From NCBI GenBank assembly GCA_964523105.1, contig CAZFZN010000019.1, positions 62,001-126,000 on the forward strand: a DNA stretch of 64,000 nucleotides, read 5' to 3'. The notes beneath the pieces are model-generated. The model was not told where the DNA came from and did no database searches. It worked only from the letters and a program-made list of their open reading frames with translations. The translations under genes and the position numbers were made by a program. Positions within the stretch are counted from its first letter, which is position 1; each line of letters starts with the position of its first letter. This DNA is from V1-33 sp964523105 (GTDB lineage: Bacteria; Verrucomicrobiota; Verrucomicrobiia; Verrucomicrobiales; V1-33). Positions 34,501 through 42,213 of the stretch are shown piece after piece.

Positions 34501-35173
34501 TCAACTGATGCACGCGCGGCCCGAGCACACCGCCGGCATTTTGATTGTGACAGTTCACACAGTCGAGCCGCCCGGGATAGGTCCACGTCTGCGTCCGGCT
34601 GCCGCCTTTGGCCGTCGCGATACTGACGTCCTCGGAAACAGCTCCAGGCCCGGCGAGATCGGCGTCCGAGTGGTCAGCGCGCCATTTGTAGGTCAGACCG
34701 TAAAAGACGTCGTCGTCTCCCTTGATGAGAAACCTGGTCTCGAGCCGCTTGCGCTGCGCGGGATCGACATCGCTCACCGGAAGTTCGAAGTGTTTCATGA
34801 GCACCGTGCCGCGCGGCACGTTCCAGACATGATTGGCCTGGATGGTGATCTGCTCCGCGGCGGAGTCGTGAGTGCCGTCATTCGGCACCGCGAGCCAGCG
34901 GGACTTCACGGCATGGTCCGAAAAAAACGGAGCATTCAGGTCGTACGGAATGAAAAACGCCGCCGGAGTCAGTGACGTCAGGCTGGTGAAAGCACCGGTG
35001 GCGGAGAGCGTCGCGGGCGGCAGCGCACTGCTGGTGGCAGTGGCGGGAAAGACGCCGTTGAGAAACTTGCCCACCGGCAGTGCCGTCGTCAGGCCGTAGG
35101 GCGACTGTGCCTGCAGTGCCGTGCTCAGCAGGCACAGCGAAATGAAAATGCGGAGGCCCGCCGGAAGTTTCAT
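31592..35173 (-). CDS. Dihaem cytochrome fused to cadherin-like, FG-GAP and ASPIC/UnbV domains
   Basis: 1193 residues with signal peptide (LRIFISLCLLSTALQA). Residues ~25-370 resemble SO_2930-type dihaem proteins, with CVNCH and CSNCH haem-binding motifs (LDCVNCHNQNAGG; NCSNCHQPGAAS) and MPPLGRNTID near the end. A cadherin/VCBS-like sandwich follows (VTVDPLTNDSDADGDPLTL). Then about seven FG-GAP repeats (VADMNGDGRDDIVR, TDFDNDGDFDLYIS, ADVDNDGDMDVWIG, RDFNNDGWLDFLVT), an ASPIC/UnbV domain (VQLRGRQSNRNGIGARVKI, LIVHWPSGITDVV), a putative Ig domain (LPPGLSIDALTGLISG) and a DLDKDGFDDLLEYAF tail. Electron transfer and ligand-binding parts are thus on one exported chain. It lies 52 bp upstream of the DUF1501 gene on the same strand. 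Confidence 0.82.
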   Translation of the reverse strand: MKLPAGLRIFISLCLLSTALQAQSPYGLTTALPVGKFLNGVFPATATSSALPPATLSATGAFTSLTSLTPAAFFIPYDLNAPFFSDHAVKSRWLAVPNDGTHDSAAEQITIQANHVWNVPRGTVLMKHFELPVSDVDPAQRKRLETRFLIKGDDDVFYGLTYKWRADHSDADLAGPGAVSEDVSIATAKGGSRTQTWTYPGRLDCVNCHNQNAGGVLGPRVHQLNRDLLYPGGVTDNQLRALNHIGMFSAPLDEAGISSLPKSARMDDLSAPLELRARSYLASNCSNCHQPGAASQTYFDARFETPLAQQNIVNGPLNYNQGIAGARVIKPQSLAQSMARYRMNRTGSEQMPPLGRNTIDTAGVELLSEWINTLPTTGSGENTAPVALTDVASAAFQTAVTVDPLTNDSDADGDPLTLINRSAAAHGTLTDNADGTVTYTPDPAWTGVDSFTYQASDGRGGVSNSAVVTITTNSAATATTIAFTDRISRVPGTNASNNTCYSGTPVAVADMNGDGRDDIVRLHTGKSLQIRFQQPEGADFTAYNFGTSSPSNEEPWGMAIADVNEDGINDIAAAGFYDGVHIFQGNAAATAWTRNTIAGSDNQIFAQAIGFMDLDNDGAADLFCCHDDGESWKFRNNSRGGFAADAALINAAAPDPLNLGEGEPSSGNYGITWTDFDNDGDFDLYISKCRLGTSDPRDPRRINKLLRNDGDTDGNGKINYVEAGPAAGLATGEQSWISDFADVDNDGDMDVWIGNHTGNSSLYRNHGDGTFSDTGAAGGLQIASSQFQPLEAAFRDFNNDGWLDFLVTNVITDPQRPHRIYRNNGDGTFTQLANPFSSLNLHTIACGDLNHDGFVDIYAGYGSAYNTPSNSRNDRLWMNNGNGNHWLAVQLRGRQSNRNGIGARVKITGPFGQQIREVRGGEGYGICHSFTSHFGLGAGTAVTQLIVHWPSGITDVVNQPAVDRYVLLAEGSSLPPVLSDPADQQHSTGQTVSLQLTATDPTGDALTYSAVNLPPGLSIDALTGLISGTLTAAGRFSVSAGAGDGFSTAYQNFIWDVNAPGGGFSGWQSSTPGAGSGPQSDLDKDGFDDLLEYAFAGDPASGSSPVMTLARDASAPAGNLTLSYRRPAGGRPDVSFVLQFSTSLHDWTDVTAITPSITDNLDGTETVRYEHLETVSGISGERTLFRVRAALLP

Positions 35174-35259
35174 GGGAGAGGAATCCCGCAGACGGCTATC
35201 GGGCGCGGAATGCCTGCGAGAGTAGCGGGTGACGGCGGCTTGTCGAACAGGGACTTCTG

Positions 35260-38200
35260 TCAGTTCCGCAACGCTTCGGTTATGTTTCCGTAGCGGTGAC
35301 GGGTTTCACTGACCGACTGCTCGCGCATCCAGCGCGTGAGTTCGAGACGGCCGCTGGCGGAGATCGGGGCCTCGATCCAGTTCAGACCTGCGGCAAAAGC
35401 AGCGCGCAGCACGGCGTCCGGGGGCGTAGCGGTCGTGCGAAGGAATTCCGCGCACTGTGCCAGTTCCGGCAAACGGGAAATGAAAACGTCGTCGCTTTCT
35501 GCATCCGCGTGACTGATTGTCAGCGGGACTCCGCAAACTTCCGCGGCGGCACGGGCTGCGGATTCGATCTCTGCATCCGGTGCATCGAGGCGCAGCACCA
35601 CACCGCGGCACGGACGGTAGCGGAAGACATTGCTCTCGCAGCGCAGCGCGGAGGGATCGTGCTCTTTGGAAAAATGCTCGCGCCAGGCGACGCGGTAGTT
35701 TTCCGCAGCCTGAACAGCGTTGAGTGGCGCGACATCTTCGCAGTGCCGGAAGAGGTTCACGTAATTCGCCCCGCCGGCTTTCGCGCCAGGACCGATGCAG
35801 CTGCGCTTCCATCCGCCGAACGGCTGACGCTGAACGATGGCGCCGGTGATGGCGCGGTTGATGTAGAGGTTCCCGGCTTCCGCGCGTTCCCGCCAGAGCG
35901 CGATTTCCGTCTCATCCAGCGAGTGAATGCCGGCTGTCAGGCCATAGGCCGTCGCGTTCTGGAGGGCGATGGCTTCCTCAAGATCACGCGCCCGCATCAG
36001 GCCCAGCACCGGACCGAAGCATTCCGTCTGGTGAAACCACGACCCCGGGCGCACGCCAAGTTTGATGCCCGGCGACCACAGACAGGGATCGTCGCCGGAT
36101 CGATGCGGCTCCAGCAGCCACTCTTCGCCCGGCTCGAGGGTTGTCAGGGCGCGCAGCAGTTTGCCCTCCGGCGCGCGCAGCAGCGGTGTCACGATGCTGG
36201 CGGGATCGTTTGCCTGACCGACGCGCAGACTCGCGGCAGCATCGCGCAACTGCCGGCGGAAGGCGGGATCGTCATAGACTTCGGCCTCCAGAATGGCCAG
36301 GCTTGCCGCGGAGCATTTCTGCCCCGCGTGTCCGAAAGCCGAGCGCACCAGGTCCTTTACCGCGAGATCGCGATCCGCCATCGCGCTGACGATCAGCGAA
36401 TTCTTCCCGCTCGTTTCCGCAAAGAGCCGCAGCGAGGGCCGCCATTCCTGAAACATCCGCGCGGTTTCCCAGCCGCCCGTGAGCACCACCGCCGCCGTGC
36501 GGGGATCGGTGATGAGTACACGGCCCGTTTCACCGTCATCGCAGCGAACGAAATGCAGCACGTCGCGCGGCACGCCGGCTTCCCACAGCAACTGCGCCAG
36601 CAGCCAGCCCAGCCGCGGCGTTTCCGGCGAGGGCTTGAGTACTGCCGCGTTTCCCGCCATCAGCGCCGCCAGCACGCCGTCGCAGGGGATCGCGAACGGG
36701 AAATTCCACGGCGGCGCGATGACCACAGTGCCCAGCGGCGTGTGGTTCCCGCACCTAATGTGGTCCGCACAGTCCTCTGTGCGGCTGGCACTCTCACCGC
36801 ACAGAGGACTGTGCGGACCACTGTAATATCGCGCAAAGTCCACGGCCTCCGAAACCTCCGCATCCGCATCCAGAACGGCTTTCTTCCCCTCCTCACGCAG
36901 CAGGGCGATGATCTCAAAACGATGCGCTGCCATCACTTCAGCACAGCGCCGGAGAATCTCCGCGCGCGCCGCGTCACCGAGAGCCTCCCACGCCGGCTGC
37001 GCCTTCGCAGCCGCACTCAAAACACTCCCGACATCCTCGATGGGACCGGGGAGCGCGGGCTTCCGGCCTGGTGCCGAAGCACGCGCTCGATCCAGTTTCT
37101 CCCGGTTCTCCGCCTGCGTGAAATCCGTATCCGGCTCGTTCCAGAATGCCCCGTCCTCTTTCAGTGGTGCCGCACGGCGCGATGCGCTGCTCACTTCATT
37201 CCGGCGCCGCCAGCCTTCCAGGAACCGCGTCTTCTCCTTTTCCCACGCTTCACTGCCGGGCGTGAAGGCAAACAGACCGCTCAGGAAGTTCTCCGGCGCG
37301 GTATTTTCATCCAGCCGCCGAATCAGATAGGCCAGCGCCGCCCCGAAATCCTTTTCCTGCACCACCGGCGCATACACCAGCAAACCGCCGGCAGCCTCCC
37401 GCACCGCGCGGGCCTGATGATTCGCCATGCCTTCCAGCATCTCGATCTCCACCGCGTCGCGCACGCCGCGTTCCTCGCGCAGCACCAGCGCCAGCGCGAT
37501 GTCGAACAGATTGTGACTCGCCACTCCCACGCGCACGGCCGCGGCATTCTCCGGACGACAGGCGAAATCCATCAGCCGGCGGAAGTTCGCGTCCGTCTCC
37601 GCCTTCGTCGCGTACGGCGCGGCGTTCCAGCCGTGCAGTTCCGCCTCTACCTTCTCCATCGCCAGATTTGCGCCCTTCACCAGCCGCACCTTCACCGCCG
37701 CGCCACCGCGACTCACGCGCCGTTTCGCCCACGCGGTCAGGCTTTGCAGCGCATTCCATGAATCCGGCAGATACGCCTGGAGCACGATACCCGCACGGCT
37801 TTGGGCAAACTCCGGCTCGTCCAGCACATCACAGAACGCCGTCATCGTCAGCGCGAGATCGCGATACTCCTCCATGTCGAGGTTCACAAACTTCCCGCCC
37901 GGCAGCGCGGCGCGATAAAGCGTGCGCAGTCGCTCCTTCGCCGGCTCCACCGACTCACGGAACGCCACCACGCTGATCTGACTGAACACTGCGGACAACT
38001 TCACACTCACATAGTCCACGTCAGGCCGCGCCAGCAGCGCCAGCACAGATTCCAATCGGTGCGTCGCCTCACCTTCACCGAGCACCGCCTCGCCGAGATG
38101 ATTCACGTTCGGCTGCACGCCCGCCGCGCGCCGCTCCGCCAGATAGCGGCTGAACGCCGGTTCCTCCGCGGGAAGAATCACGCCGCGGCTGTCTTTCTTC

Positions 38201-38718
38201 AGCCTGCGCTGCACTGCGCGCATCACAAAAGCAGGCAACACCCGCGACGCGGCCGCGCCCATGCGCAGCATCAGCCGGTCCAGCCAGGAAAACCCGCGCG
38301 GCAACCCCATTCGTTCCAGCAGTCCGCGCCACATCCGCGCCGCCCGCGACGGCGAGGTCGTGCGGATCAGCCGGTCGGTCATGGCCATGCTCAGCGATTT
38401 TGCCGCCGGATCGCCGATCAGCCCTGCCATTTGCTTCGCGCGGCCTTTCTCCTGCCGCGTCATCGCCGCCAGCGCGGCGCACAGCAACCCTTCGGCTAAT
38501 GTGACCGCTCGCGCGGCTGCGCAGCCGTTTTCGACTGCGGGAACTTGTCCCTGCTGGTGACCAACGGACTTGTCCGCGTCGCACGCTGCGAAAGGCACAT
38601 CAGCACCAGCGACGTCCGGCGGCAACGAGTTGCCTTGCACAAGGCAGGAACAGGTTCCCGCAGTCCAGGGCGCTGCGCGCTTCAGGATCGGAAGTTCAGA
38701 GACGAGTGGAACAGACAT
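35260..38718 (-). CDS. putA: Bifunctional proline dehydrogenase / glutamate-semialdehyde dehydrogenase
   Basis: 1152 residues from ATG 38718, which has GAGGGAG nine bases upstream; the frame is open to 38826. The enzyme oxidises proline to P5C (FAD) and then glutamate semialdehyde to glutamate (NAD). The PRODH barrel is at ~95-480 (VKLSAVFSQI, LQAYLPDSW, VKVRLVKGAN, GVASHNLFDIALA). The ALDH part is at ~530-1040, with PPWNFPFAI, catalytic Glu in FAETSGKNS (~768) and catalytic Cys in GQKCSAASL (~802). A PutA-type C-terminal extension follows. The PutA helical N-terminus (LAEGLLCAALAAMTRQEKG) is recognisable, but residues ~19-62 ahead of it are encoded by a repeat element. Residues ~633-653 in the ALDH domain, just before TPLGTVVIAPPWNF, are encoded by another. 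There is no DNA-binding RHH domain; the divergent PAS-AraC gene may regulate it. Confidence 0.92.
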   Translation of the reverse strand: MSVPLVSELPILKRAAPWTAGTCSCLVQGNSLPPDVAGADVPFAACDADKSVGHQQGQVPAVENGCAAARAVTLAEGLLCAALAAMTRQEKGRAKQMAGLIGDPAAKSLSMAMTDRLIRTTSPSRAARMWRGLLERMGLPRGFSWLDRLMLRMGAAASRVLPAFVMRAVQRRLKKDSRGVILPAEEPAFSRYLAERRAAGVQPNVNHLGEAVLGEGEATHRLESVLALLARPDVDYVSVKLSAVFSQISVVAFRESVEPAKERLRTLYRAALPGGKFVNLDMEEYRDLALTMTAFCDVLDEPEFAQSRAGIVLQAYLPDSWNALQSLTAWAKRRVSRGGAAVKVRLVKGANLAMEKVEAELHGWNAAPYATKAETDANFRRLMDFACRPENAAAVRVGVASHNLFDIALALVLREERGVRDAVEIEMLEGMANHQARAVREAAGGLLVYAPVVQEKDFGAALAYLIRRLDENTAPENFLSGLFAFTPGSEAWEKEKTRFLEGWRRRNEVSSASRRAAPLKEDGAFWNEPDTDFTQAENREKLDRARASAPGRKPALPGPIEDVGSVLSAAAKAQPAWEALGDAARAEILRRCAEVMAAHRFEIIALLREEGKKAVLDADAEVSEAVDFARYYSGPHSPLCGESASRTEDCADHIRCGNHTPLGTVVIAPPWNFPFAIPCDGVLAALMAGNAAVLKPSPETPRLGWLLAQLLWEAGVPRDVLHFVRCDDGETGRVLITDPRTAAVVLTGGWETARMFQEWRPSLRLFAETSGKNSLIVSAMADRDLAVKDLVRSAFGHAGQKCSAASLAILEAEVYDDPAFRRQLRDAAASLRVGQANDPASIVTPLLRAPEGKLLRALTTLEPGEEWLLEPHRSGDDPCLWSPGIKLGVRPGSWFHQTECFGPVLGLMRARDLEEAIALQNATAYGLTAGIHSLDETEIALWRERAEAGNLYINRAITGAIVQRQPFGGWKRSCIGPGAKAGGANYVNLFRHCEDVAPLNAVQAAENYRVAWREHFSKEHDPSALRCESNVFRYRPCRGVVLRLDAPDAEIESAARAAAEVCGVPLTISHADAESDDVFISRLPELAQCAEFLRTTATPPDAVLRAAFAAGLNWIEAPISASGRLELTRWMREQSVSETRHRYGNITEALRN
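36760..36821. repeat. Intragenic palindromic repeat, copy 2, inside putA
   Basis: 25-base arms at 36760-36784 (begins GTGGTCCGCACAGTC) and 36797-36821 are perfect inverted complements around a 12-base loop. It encodes SGPHSPLCGES...RTEDCADH in the ALDH domain of PutA. Copy 1 is at 522-601 in the kelch gene. The two copies differ by 3 nt in overall length (59 versus 62) and are read in the same frame. Confidence 0.9.
38533..38665. repeat. 133-bp inverted-repeat element in the putA N-terminus
   Basis: 22-base arms at 38533-38554 (GACTGCGGGAACTTGTCCC...) and 38644-38665 are inverted complements at 20 of 22 positions. The interior holds smaller dyads such as GGCAAC/GTTGCC and repeated GGACTTGTCC-like blocks. 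It encodes PutA residues ~19-62 in frame. Confidence 0.75.
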
Positions 38719-38783
38719 GTGCTCACGCTCCCTCATTGCGCGCCATCGTCTTTGGCATTCCCTCAGCCCGCGATGCCGAAAAA

Positions 38784-38804
38784 ACACAAAACGCCCCTCA
38801 CGCC
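38784..38804 (+). repeat. Left 21-bp direct repeat flanking the toxin-antitoxin pair
   Basis: This 21-bp block (core ACAAAACGCCCCTCACGCC) recurs exactly at 39578-39598. CGATGCC precedes both, 6 nt away here and 3 nt away there. Here it is read as a truncated start MPKKHKTPLTPP from ATG 38773; the other copy is the true start of the PAS-AraC gene. Confidence 0.85.
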
Positions 38805-38855
38805 GCCGCGTGAATTTCTCTCGCATCCCCGGGCCGAGACCGCTATTCTCCTGCC

Positions 38856-39113
38856 ATGAGTGTCACCAGAACCATACCAGCGGCTGCACTCCGCGAACTC
38901 AATCTCCATCCCGGGGACTCGCTGCGAGTGCTCTCGGAAGATAATGGCACCCTTGTGGTGCAGGTGCAGCATCAGCCCCTCGCCGCAGCCGATCCCGCAA
39001 AGGCCATCGAATGGGTGCAGCGAGCGCGCGGCACTGTGAAGCTGGAACCGGGAGAAACCGCGGATGACGTTCGCATGGCATATTACCGGGAGAAATATGG
39101 CCTGCCGGATTAA
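38856..39113 (+). CDS. AbrB/MazE-like antitoxin
   Basis: 85 residues. The N-terminal ~45 residues (TRTIPAAALRELNLHPGDSLRVLSEDNGTLVVQ) have the swapped-hairpin AbrB/VapB pattern: a strand, then LNLHPGD, then alternating hydrophobic strands. The C-terminal acidic part (ETADDVRMAYYREKYGL) would wrap the toxin. It is followed 9 bp later by a PIN toxin on the same strand. In such modules the antitoxin binds its own promoter and is degraded under stress. Confidence 0.75.
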   Translation: MSVTRTIPAAALRELNLHPGDSLRVLSEDNGTLVVQVQHQPLAAADPAKAIEWVQRARGTVKLEPGETADDVRMAYYREKYGLPD

Positions 39114-39122
39114 CGAGCCGCC

Positions 39123-39545
39123 ATGACCGTGTTCCTCGATACCAACATCCCGCTCGATGTGCTGATGCAGCGTCCATGCCTGGTGGATGAAAGCGCGGAA
39201 GTCATCACAAGGTGCGGCGTATTGGGCTGCCGGATGTTTATCGCGTGGCATGGGCTGGCTACTGCTTTCTATCTGCTGAAGAGGGGACGGTCACTGGACG
39301 CCGCTCTGGAGCAAATCGATCAGATTCTGGAATGGGCCGCCGTGGTATCCTGTGGCGACGCGGAAGCCCGGAAGGCGCGACATCTCGGCTTCACCGACTT
39401 TGAAGATGCCCTTCAGGCGGTATCCGCGAGTGCCAGCGGCGCAGATTGGATCGTGACGCGCAACGAAAAGGACTTCGCGAAAAGCATCGTGCCGGCGCTG
39501 ACTCCGACGGAATTCCTCGCGCGGTTCCCCGTGCCTCAAACCTGA
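39123..39545 (+). CDS. PIN-domain toxin (VapC-like)
   Basis: 140 residues. The PIN ribonuclease core is visible: MTVFLDTNIPLDVL with the first acidic residue D6, then the conserved DFEDALQ at 92-98 and ADWIVTRNEKDF at 107-118, with Asp and Glu residues in place. This is the PIN_3 subtype. VapC toxins cut specific RNAs (tRNA or rRNA) with Mg2+. It pairs with the antitoxin at 38856. The two-gene module sits between 21-bp direct repeats, between putA and its likely regulator. Confidence 0.85.
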   Translation: MTVFLDTNIPLDVLMQRPCLVDESAEVITRCGVLGCRMFIAWHGLATAFYLLKRGRSLDAALEQIDQILEWAAVVSCGDAEARKARHLGFTDFEDALQAVSASASGADWIVTRNEKDFAKSIVPALTPTEFLARFPVPQT

Positions 39546-39569
39546 GCGCCTCAGATCCCGCGCCCTCCG

Positions 39570-40340
39570 ATGCCAGGACACAAAACGCCCCTCACGCCCG
39601 TCGAGCAGATGCGGCACGATCTCTTTGCCCGCGCGCCGGGACTGGAGGTGCTCGAGCGCCTCATGGAGGGCGCCGACGATCTCGTGTTCTGCATCAAAAA
39701 CCGGAACGGGCAGTATCTCGCGGCGAACGACACCTTTCTGCGCCGCACGCGCCTCGCCTCGCGGGAACAACTGCTCGGACGCACGGCGCGCGAGGTCTTC
39801 CCCGCCCTGCTCGCCGCCGGATATGAACAACAGGACGCGCTCGTCTTTCGCACCGGGAGCGAAGTGCGCGACCGCCTCGAAACGATCACGCACCGCGATG
39901 GCACGCTCGGCTGGTATCGCGCGGACAAAGTGCCGGTGCGTGACGCCGCCGGTGAAATCATCGCGCTGGCCGGCATCTCCCGCGACCTGCACATTCCCGC
40001 GAGCGGCGATCCGCGGCTGGGACGGCTGGCGGGAGTGGTGGAAGTCATCCGCCGCGATTTTGCCAAGCCCCTTCGCATCGCGGACCTGGCAAAGAAAGCC
40101 GGCCTCAGCGCCAGCCGCATGGAGCGCCTCATGAAAAGCGTGCTCCGCGTCTCGCCGCGGCAGTTGCTCACCCGCCAGCGCGTCGAAGCCGCCGCCGCTC
40201 TGCTGCGCGACACGGCACAACCACTCGGCGACATCGCGCTGGACTGCGGCTTCTGCGACCAGCCAACCTTCACCCGGCAGTTCAAGGCCACGACAGGCAT
40301 CGCGCCGGGCGCTTATCGCCGCATGACGGCTCAGGCATAA
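39570..40340 (+). CDS. PAS-domain AraC-family transcriptional regulator
   Basis: 256 residues. A PAS sensor is at ~25-135 (GADDLVFCIKNRNGQYLAANDTFLRR, DKVPVRDAAGEIIALAGISRD). An AraC/XylS double helix-turn-helix is at ~150-253 (LRIADLAKKAGLSASRMERLMKS and IALDCGFCDQPTFTRQFKATTG). The first ~10 residues (MPGHKTPLTP) are encoded by the right copy of the 21-bp direct repeat, and a truncated copy of the same start lies at 38773. Without the toxin-antitoxin insert this gene would lie directly divergent from putA, so it may control proline or other amino-acid catabolism. It overlaps the end of the dadA pseudogene by 10 bp, convergently. Confidence 0.85.
   Translation: MPGHKTPLTPVEQMRHDLFARAPGLEVLERLMEGADDLVFCIKNRNGQYLAANDTFLRRTRLASREQLLGRTAREVFPALLAAGYEQQDALVFRTGSEVRDRLETITHRDGTLGWYRADKVPVRDAAGEIIALAGISRDLHIPASGDPRLGRLAGVVEVIRRDFAKPLRIADLAKKAGLSASRMERLMKSVLRVSPRQLLTRQRVEAAAALLRDTAQPLGDIALDCGFCDQPTFTRQFKATTGIAPGAYRRMTAQA
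39578..39598 (+). repeat. Right 21-bp direct repeat flanking the toxin-antitoxin pair
   Basis: Exact copy of 38784-38804. Here it forms the second to ninth codons of the PAS-AraC gene. Confidence 0.85.
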
Positions 40341-40740
40341 CGATCCGGAGAGAACAGCGTGAGATCGTGAGCCGGCGGCTCGCTGTTCAAGATTTGCGCA
40401 GCGAGCATTCCGCTCACCGGGCCCATGCTCAGGCCCATCATGGCGTGGCCGGAATTGATCACGACGTTTCCCAGCGCGAGGTGCGGCCCACATGGGGCAT
40501 CCCGTCGGGGCTGCACGGACTCTGGCGGGGCCAGGGAAGCGTCAGGCCGCAGCCTTTGCCGGCCTGCATCGGCAGGCGCAGGTCGGGTTCGCGCGCCAGC
40601 AGCGACGAGCACGATCCGCCGGCCACGGCCATGGTGACGTCAGGATCGAGCGCAGCAAGGGTTTTGGCATCGGGCACCCCCGCGGGCACCCCCGGCGCCC
40701 TGACATGCTGCGCCGCTTTCGCCTCACCGTCGAACGCGTG
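40331..40740 (-). pseudogene. D-amino-acid dehydrogenase (DadA-like) pseudogene
   Basis: Three fragments of a DadA-type FAD oxidoreductase appear in different frames. LDPDVTMAVAGGSCSSLLAR and PDLRLPMQAGKGCGLTLP are in the frame ending near 40459. The C-terminal NVVINSGHAMMGLSMGPVSG...NSEPPAHDLTLFSPDRY is at 40331-40470. In intact DadA the segment between GKGYSLTLP and the GH-MG motif is about 60 residues; here most of it is missing and the frame shifts. The FAD-binding N-terminus is absent. It is a dead gene, once probably co-regulated with putA. From 40741 to 40902 nothing recognisable remains. Confidence 0.75.
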
Positions 40741-40902
40741 AGGTGCTTTGGCAGAGCAATACGGGCCCCATTGTCACCGGACTGCCAATGTGCCCCTGCA
40801 ACATGGGCTGGTGGCCCGGGAACTTGCAGGAACTTCGGGTCACAGGAGTTCTCTTCGAGGGACCGCGTTCTTCAGGGATGCGCAAAAGGGGCGCCCGAAT
40901 CC

Positions 40903-42213
40903 TCACAGTGAACGGAGGAAGGCGTTGAGGGCGGCGCGATCGCCGGCGTTCAGTTTGCGCCATGCTTCGCGCGAATTCGCGGCTTCGCCGCCGTGCCAGA
41001 GAATGGCCTCCTCGAGCGTGCGGGCGCGGCCGTCATGGAGCAGCAGGCCCTCACCTTTCTCATCGAGGGCAGCACCGAGGCCCCAGAGCGGAGCGGTGCG
41101 CCACTCGGTCCCGGTGGCTTTGGCTTCGGGGCGGCCGTCGGCGAGGTCGGGCCCCATGTCGTGGAGGAGAAGATCGGTGAAGGGATGGATCGTCTGCTCC
41201 GCGAGGACTTTGAGGCCGCCCGCGGTCCCGGTTTTCAGTTCCGGCACGTGGCAGGCCTGACAATTGAGTCCGGCGAACAGGGCCTCTCCGGTGCGCACGG
41301 CGGCATTGTCAGGATTGCGCCGTGCGGGCGGCGGGAGAAAGCGCGCGAAATCCGCGAGACTTTCGGGATCGCCGCGCTTCGCATCGAAGAGCCCGCCGCG
41401 GCCGCCGCGGGAGGCGTCGTGCAGCAGGTCCTCCTGAGCGGGCGTGGCGTCGTGCGGATTGAAGTAATTGGTGATGCCCATGTCCTCACCGAGCGCGCCG
41501 CAGACCTGACGCAGCAGGGTGGGCATCCATGCCTTCCAGCCGAAGCGGCCGGGGACATCCTTCGTCGCGTGGAAGCCCTCCCAGGTTTCTTCAAGGTTCA
41601 CGCGTCCGGAAATGCCGTCGCCGTTCTTGTCGTCAGGGTCGGCCATGCGCAGCAGGGTTTCATCCGGCACGGCTTCCAGCAGCCCCATGCCGTGCAGGGC
41701 GGGCGCGAGCCGGGGACTGAGGGCGACATCCTCCGGCGGCGTGCCGTAGTTCCAGCCTGACGCTTTGTAATGAGGCACGCGCAACGTCCATGCGGCGCCG
41801 TCCGCGGACTGTTCCGTGCGGCTGGTCCAGGTGACGGCCACACTGCCCTCGGCCTCGACTCCGGGCACACCGAACGGAGAAAGCTGCGCGCCGTAAGCAT
41901 CGAGGAGCGCTTCGTCTTTCACGCCCACTCGGAACACGAGGGACTCGCCCGGATCGAAGGCATCCGGGGTCAGGCCGCGGCCTCCGCCGGGGTGACAGGC
42001 GACGCACGAGGCGGCATGGTAATAGGGTCCGAGGCCGGCGCGGTCGCCTGGTTTCGCCGGATTCACCGGCCACTCCAGCTCGAAGAGTTTTTGTCCCTGC
42101 TCGAAGGAGGCTTCCTGCTTTTTTGTCAGGCCCGGCAGCGGCGCCAACGGTCCGGCCGTGGCGCAGCCGGCGGCGGCGTGGAGCAAAAGCCCCAGGGTGA
42201 GCAGGTGTCTCAT
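40903..42213 (-). CDS. Dihaem oxidoreductase-like protein (DUF1111 family)
   Basis: 436 residues with an N-terminal export signal (LLTLGLLLHAAAGCATA, possibly a lipoprotein). Two CxxCH motifs are present: CVACH at 70-74 (ASCVACHPGGGRG) and CQACH near 319 (LNCQACHVPELKTG). The DUF1111 family pattern includes SPRLAPALHGMGLLEAVPDE, DKNGDGISGRVN, GRFGWKAWMPTLLRQ and a C-terminal LLHDGRARTLEEAILWHGGEA. These proteins are related to dihaem peroxidases (MauG/CcpA-like) and act in the periplasm; electron donor and substrate are unknown. The neighbouring gene upstream is an unrelated epimerase on the same strand. Confidence 0.85.
   Translation of the reverse strand: MRHLLTLGLLLHAAAGCATAGPLAPLPGLTKKQEASFEQGQKLFELEWPVNPAKPGDRAGLGPYYHAASCVACHPGGGRGLTPDAFDPGESLVFRVGVKDEALLDAYGAQLSPFGVPGVEAEGSVAVTWTSRTEQSADGAAWTLRVPHYKASGWNYGTPPEDVALSPRLAPALHGMGLLEAVPDETLLRMADPDDKNGDGISGRVNLEETWEGFHATKDVPGRFGWKAWMPTLLRQVCGALGEDMGITNYFNPHDATPAQEDLLHDASRGGRGGLFDAKRGDPESLADFARFLPPPARRNPDNAAVRTGEALFAGLNCQACHVPELKTGTAGGLKVLAEQTIHPFTDLLLHDMGPDLADGRPEAKATGTEWRTAPLWGLGAALDEKGEGLLLHDGRARTLEEAILWHGGEAANSREAWRKLNAGDRAALNAFLRSL

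Noticed and set aside
35296..37761. An 821-codon plus-strand frame opposite putA
   Set aside because: putA carries full catalytic motifs; the opposite frame is compositional.
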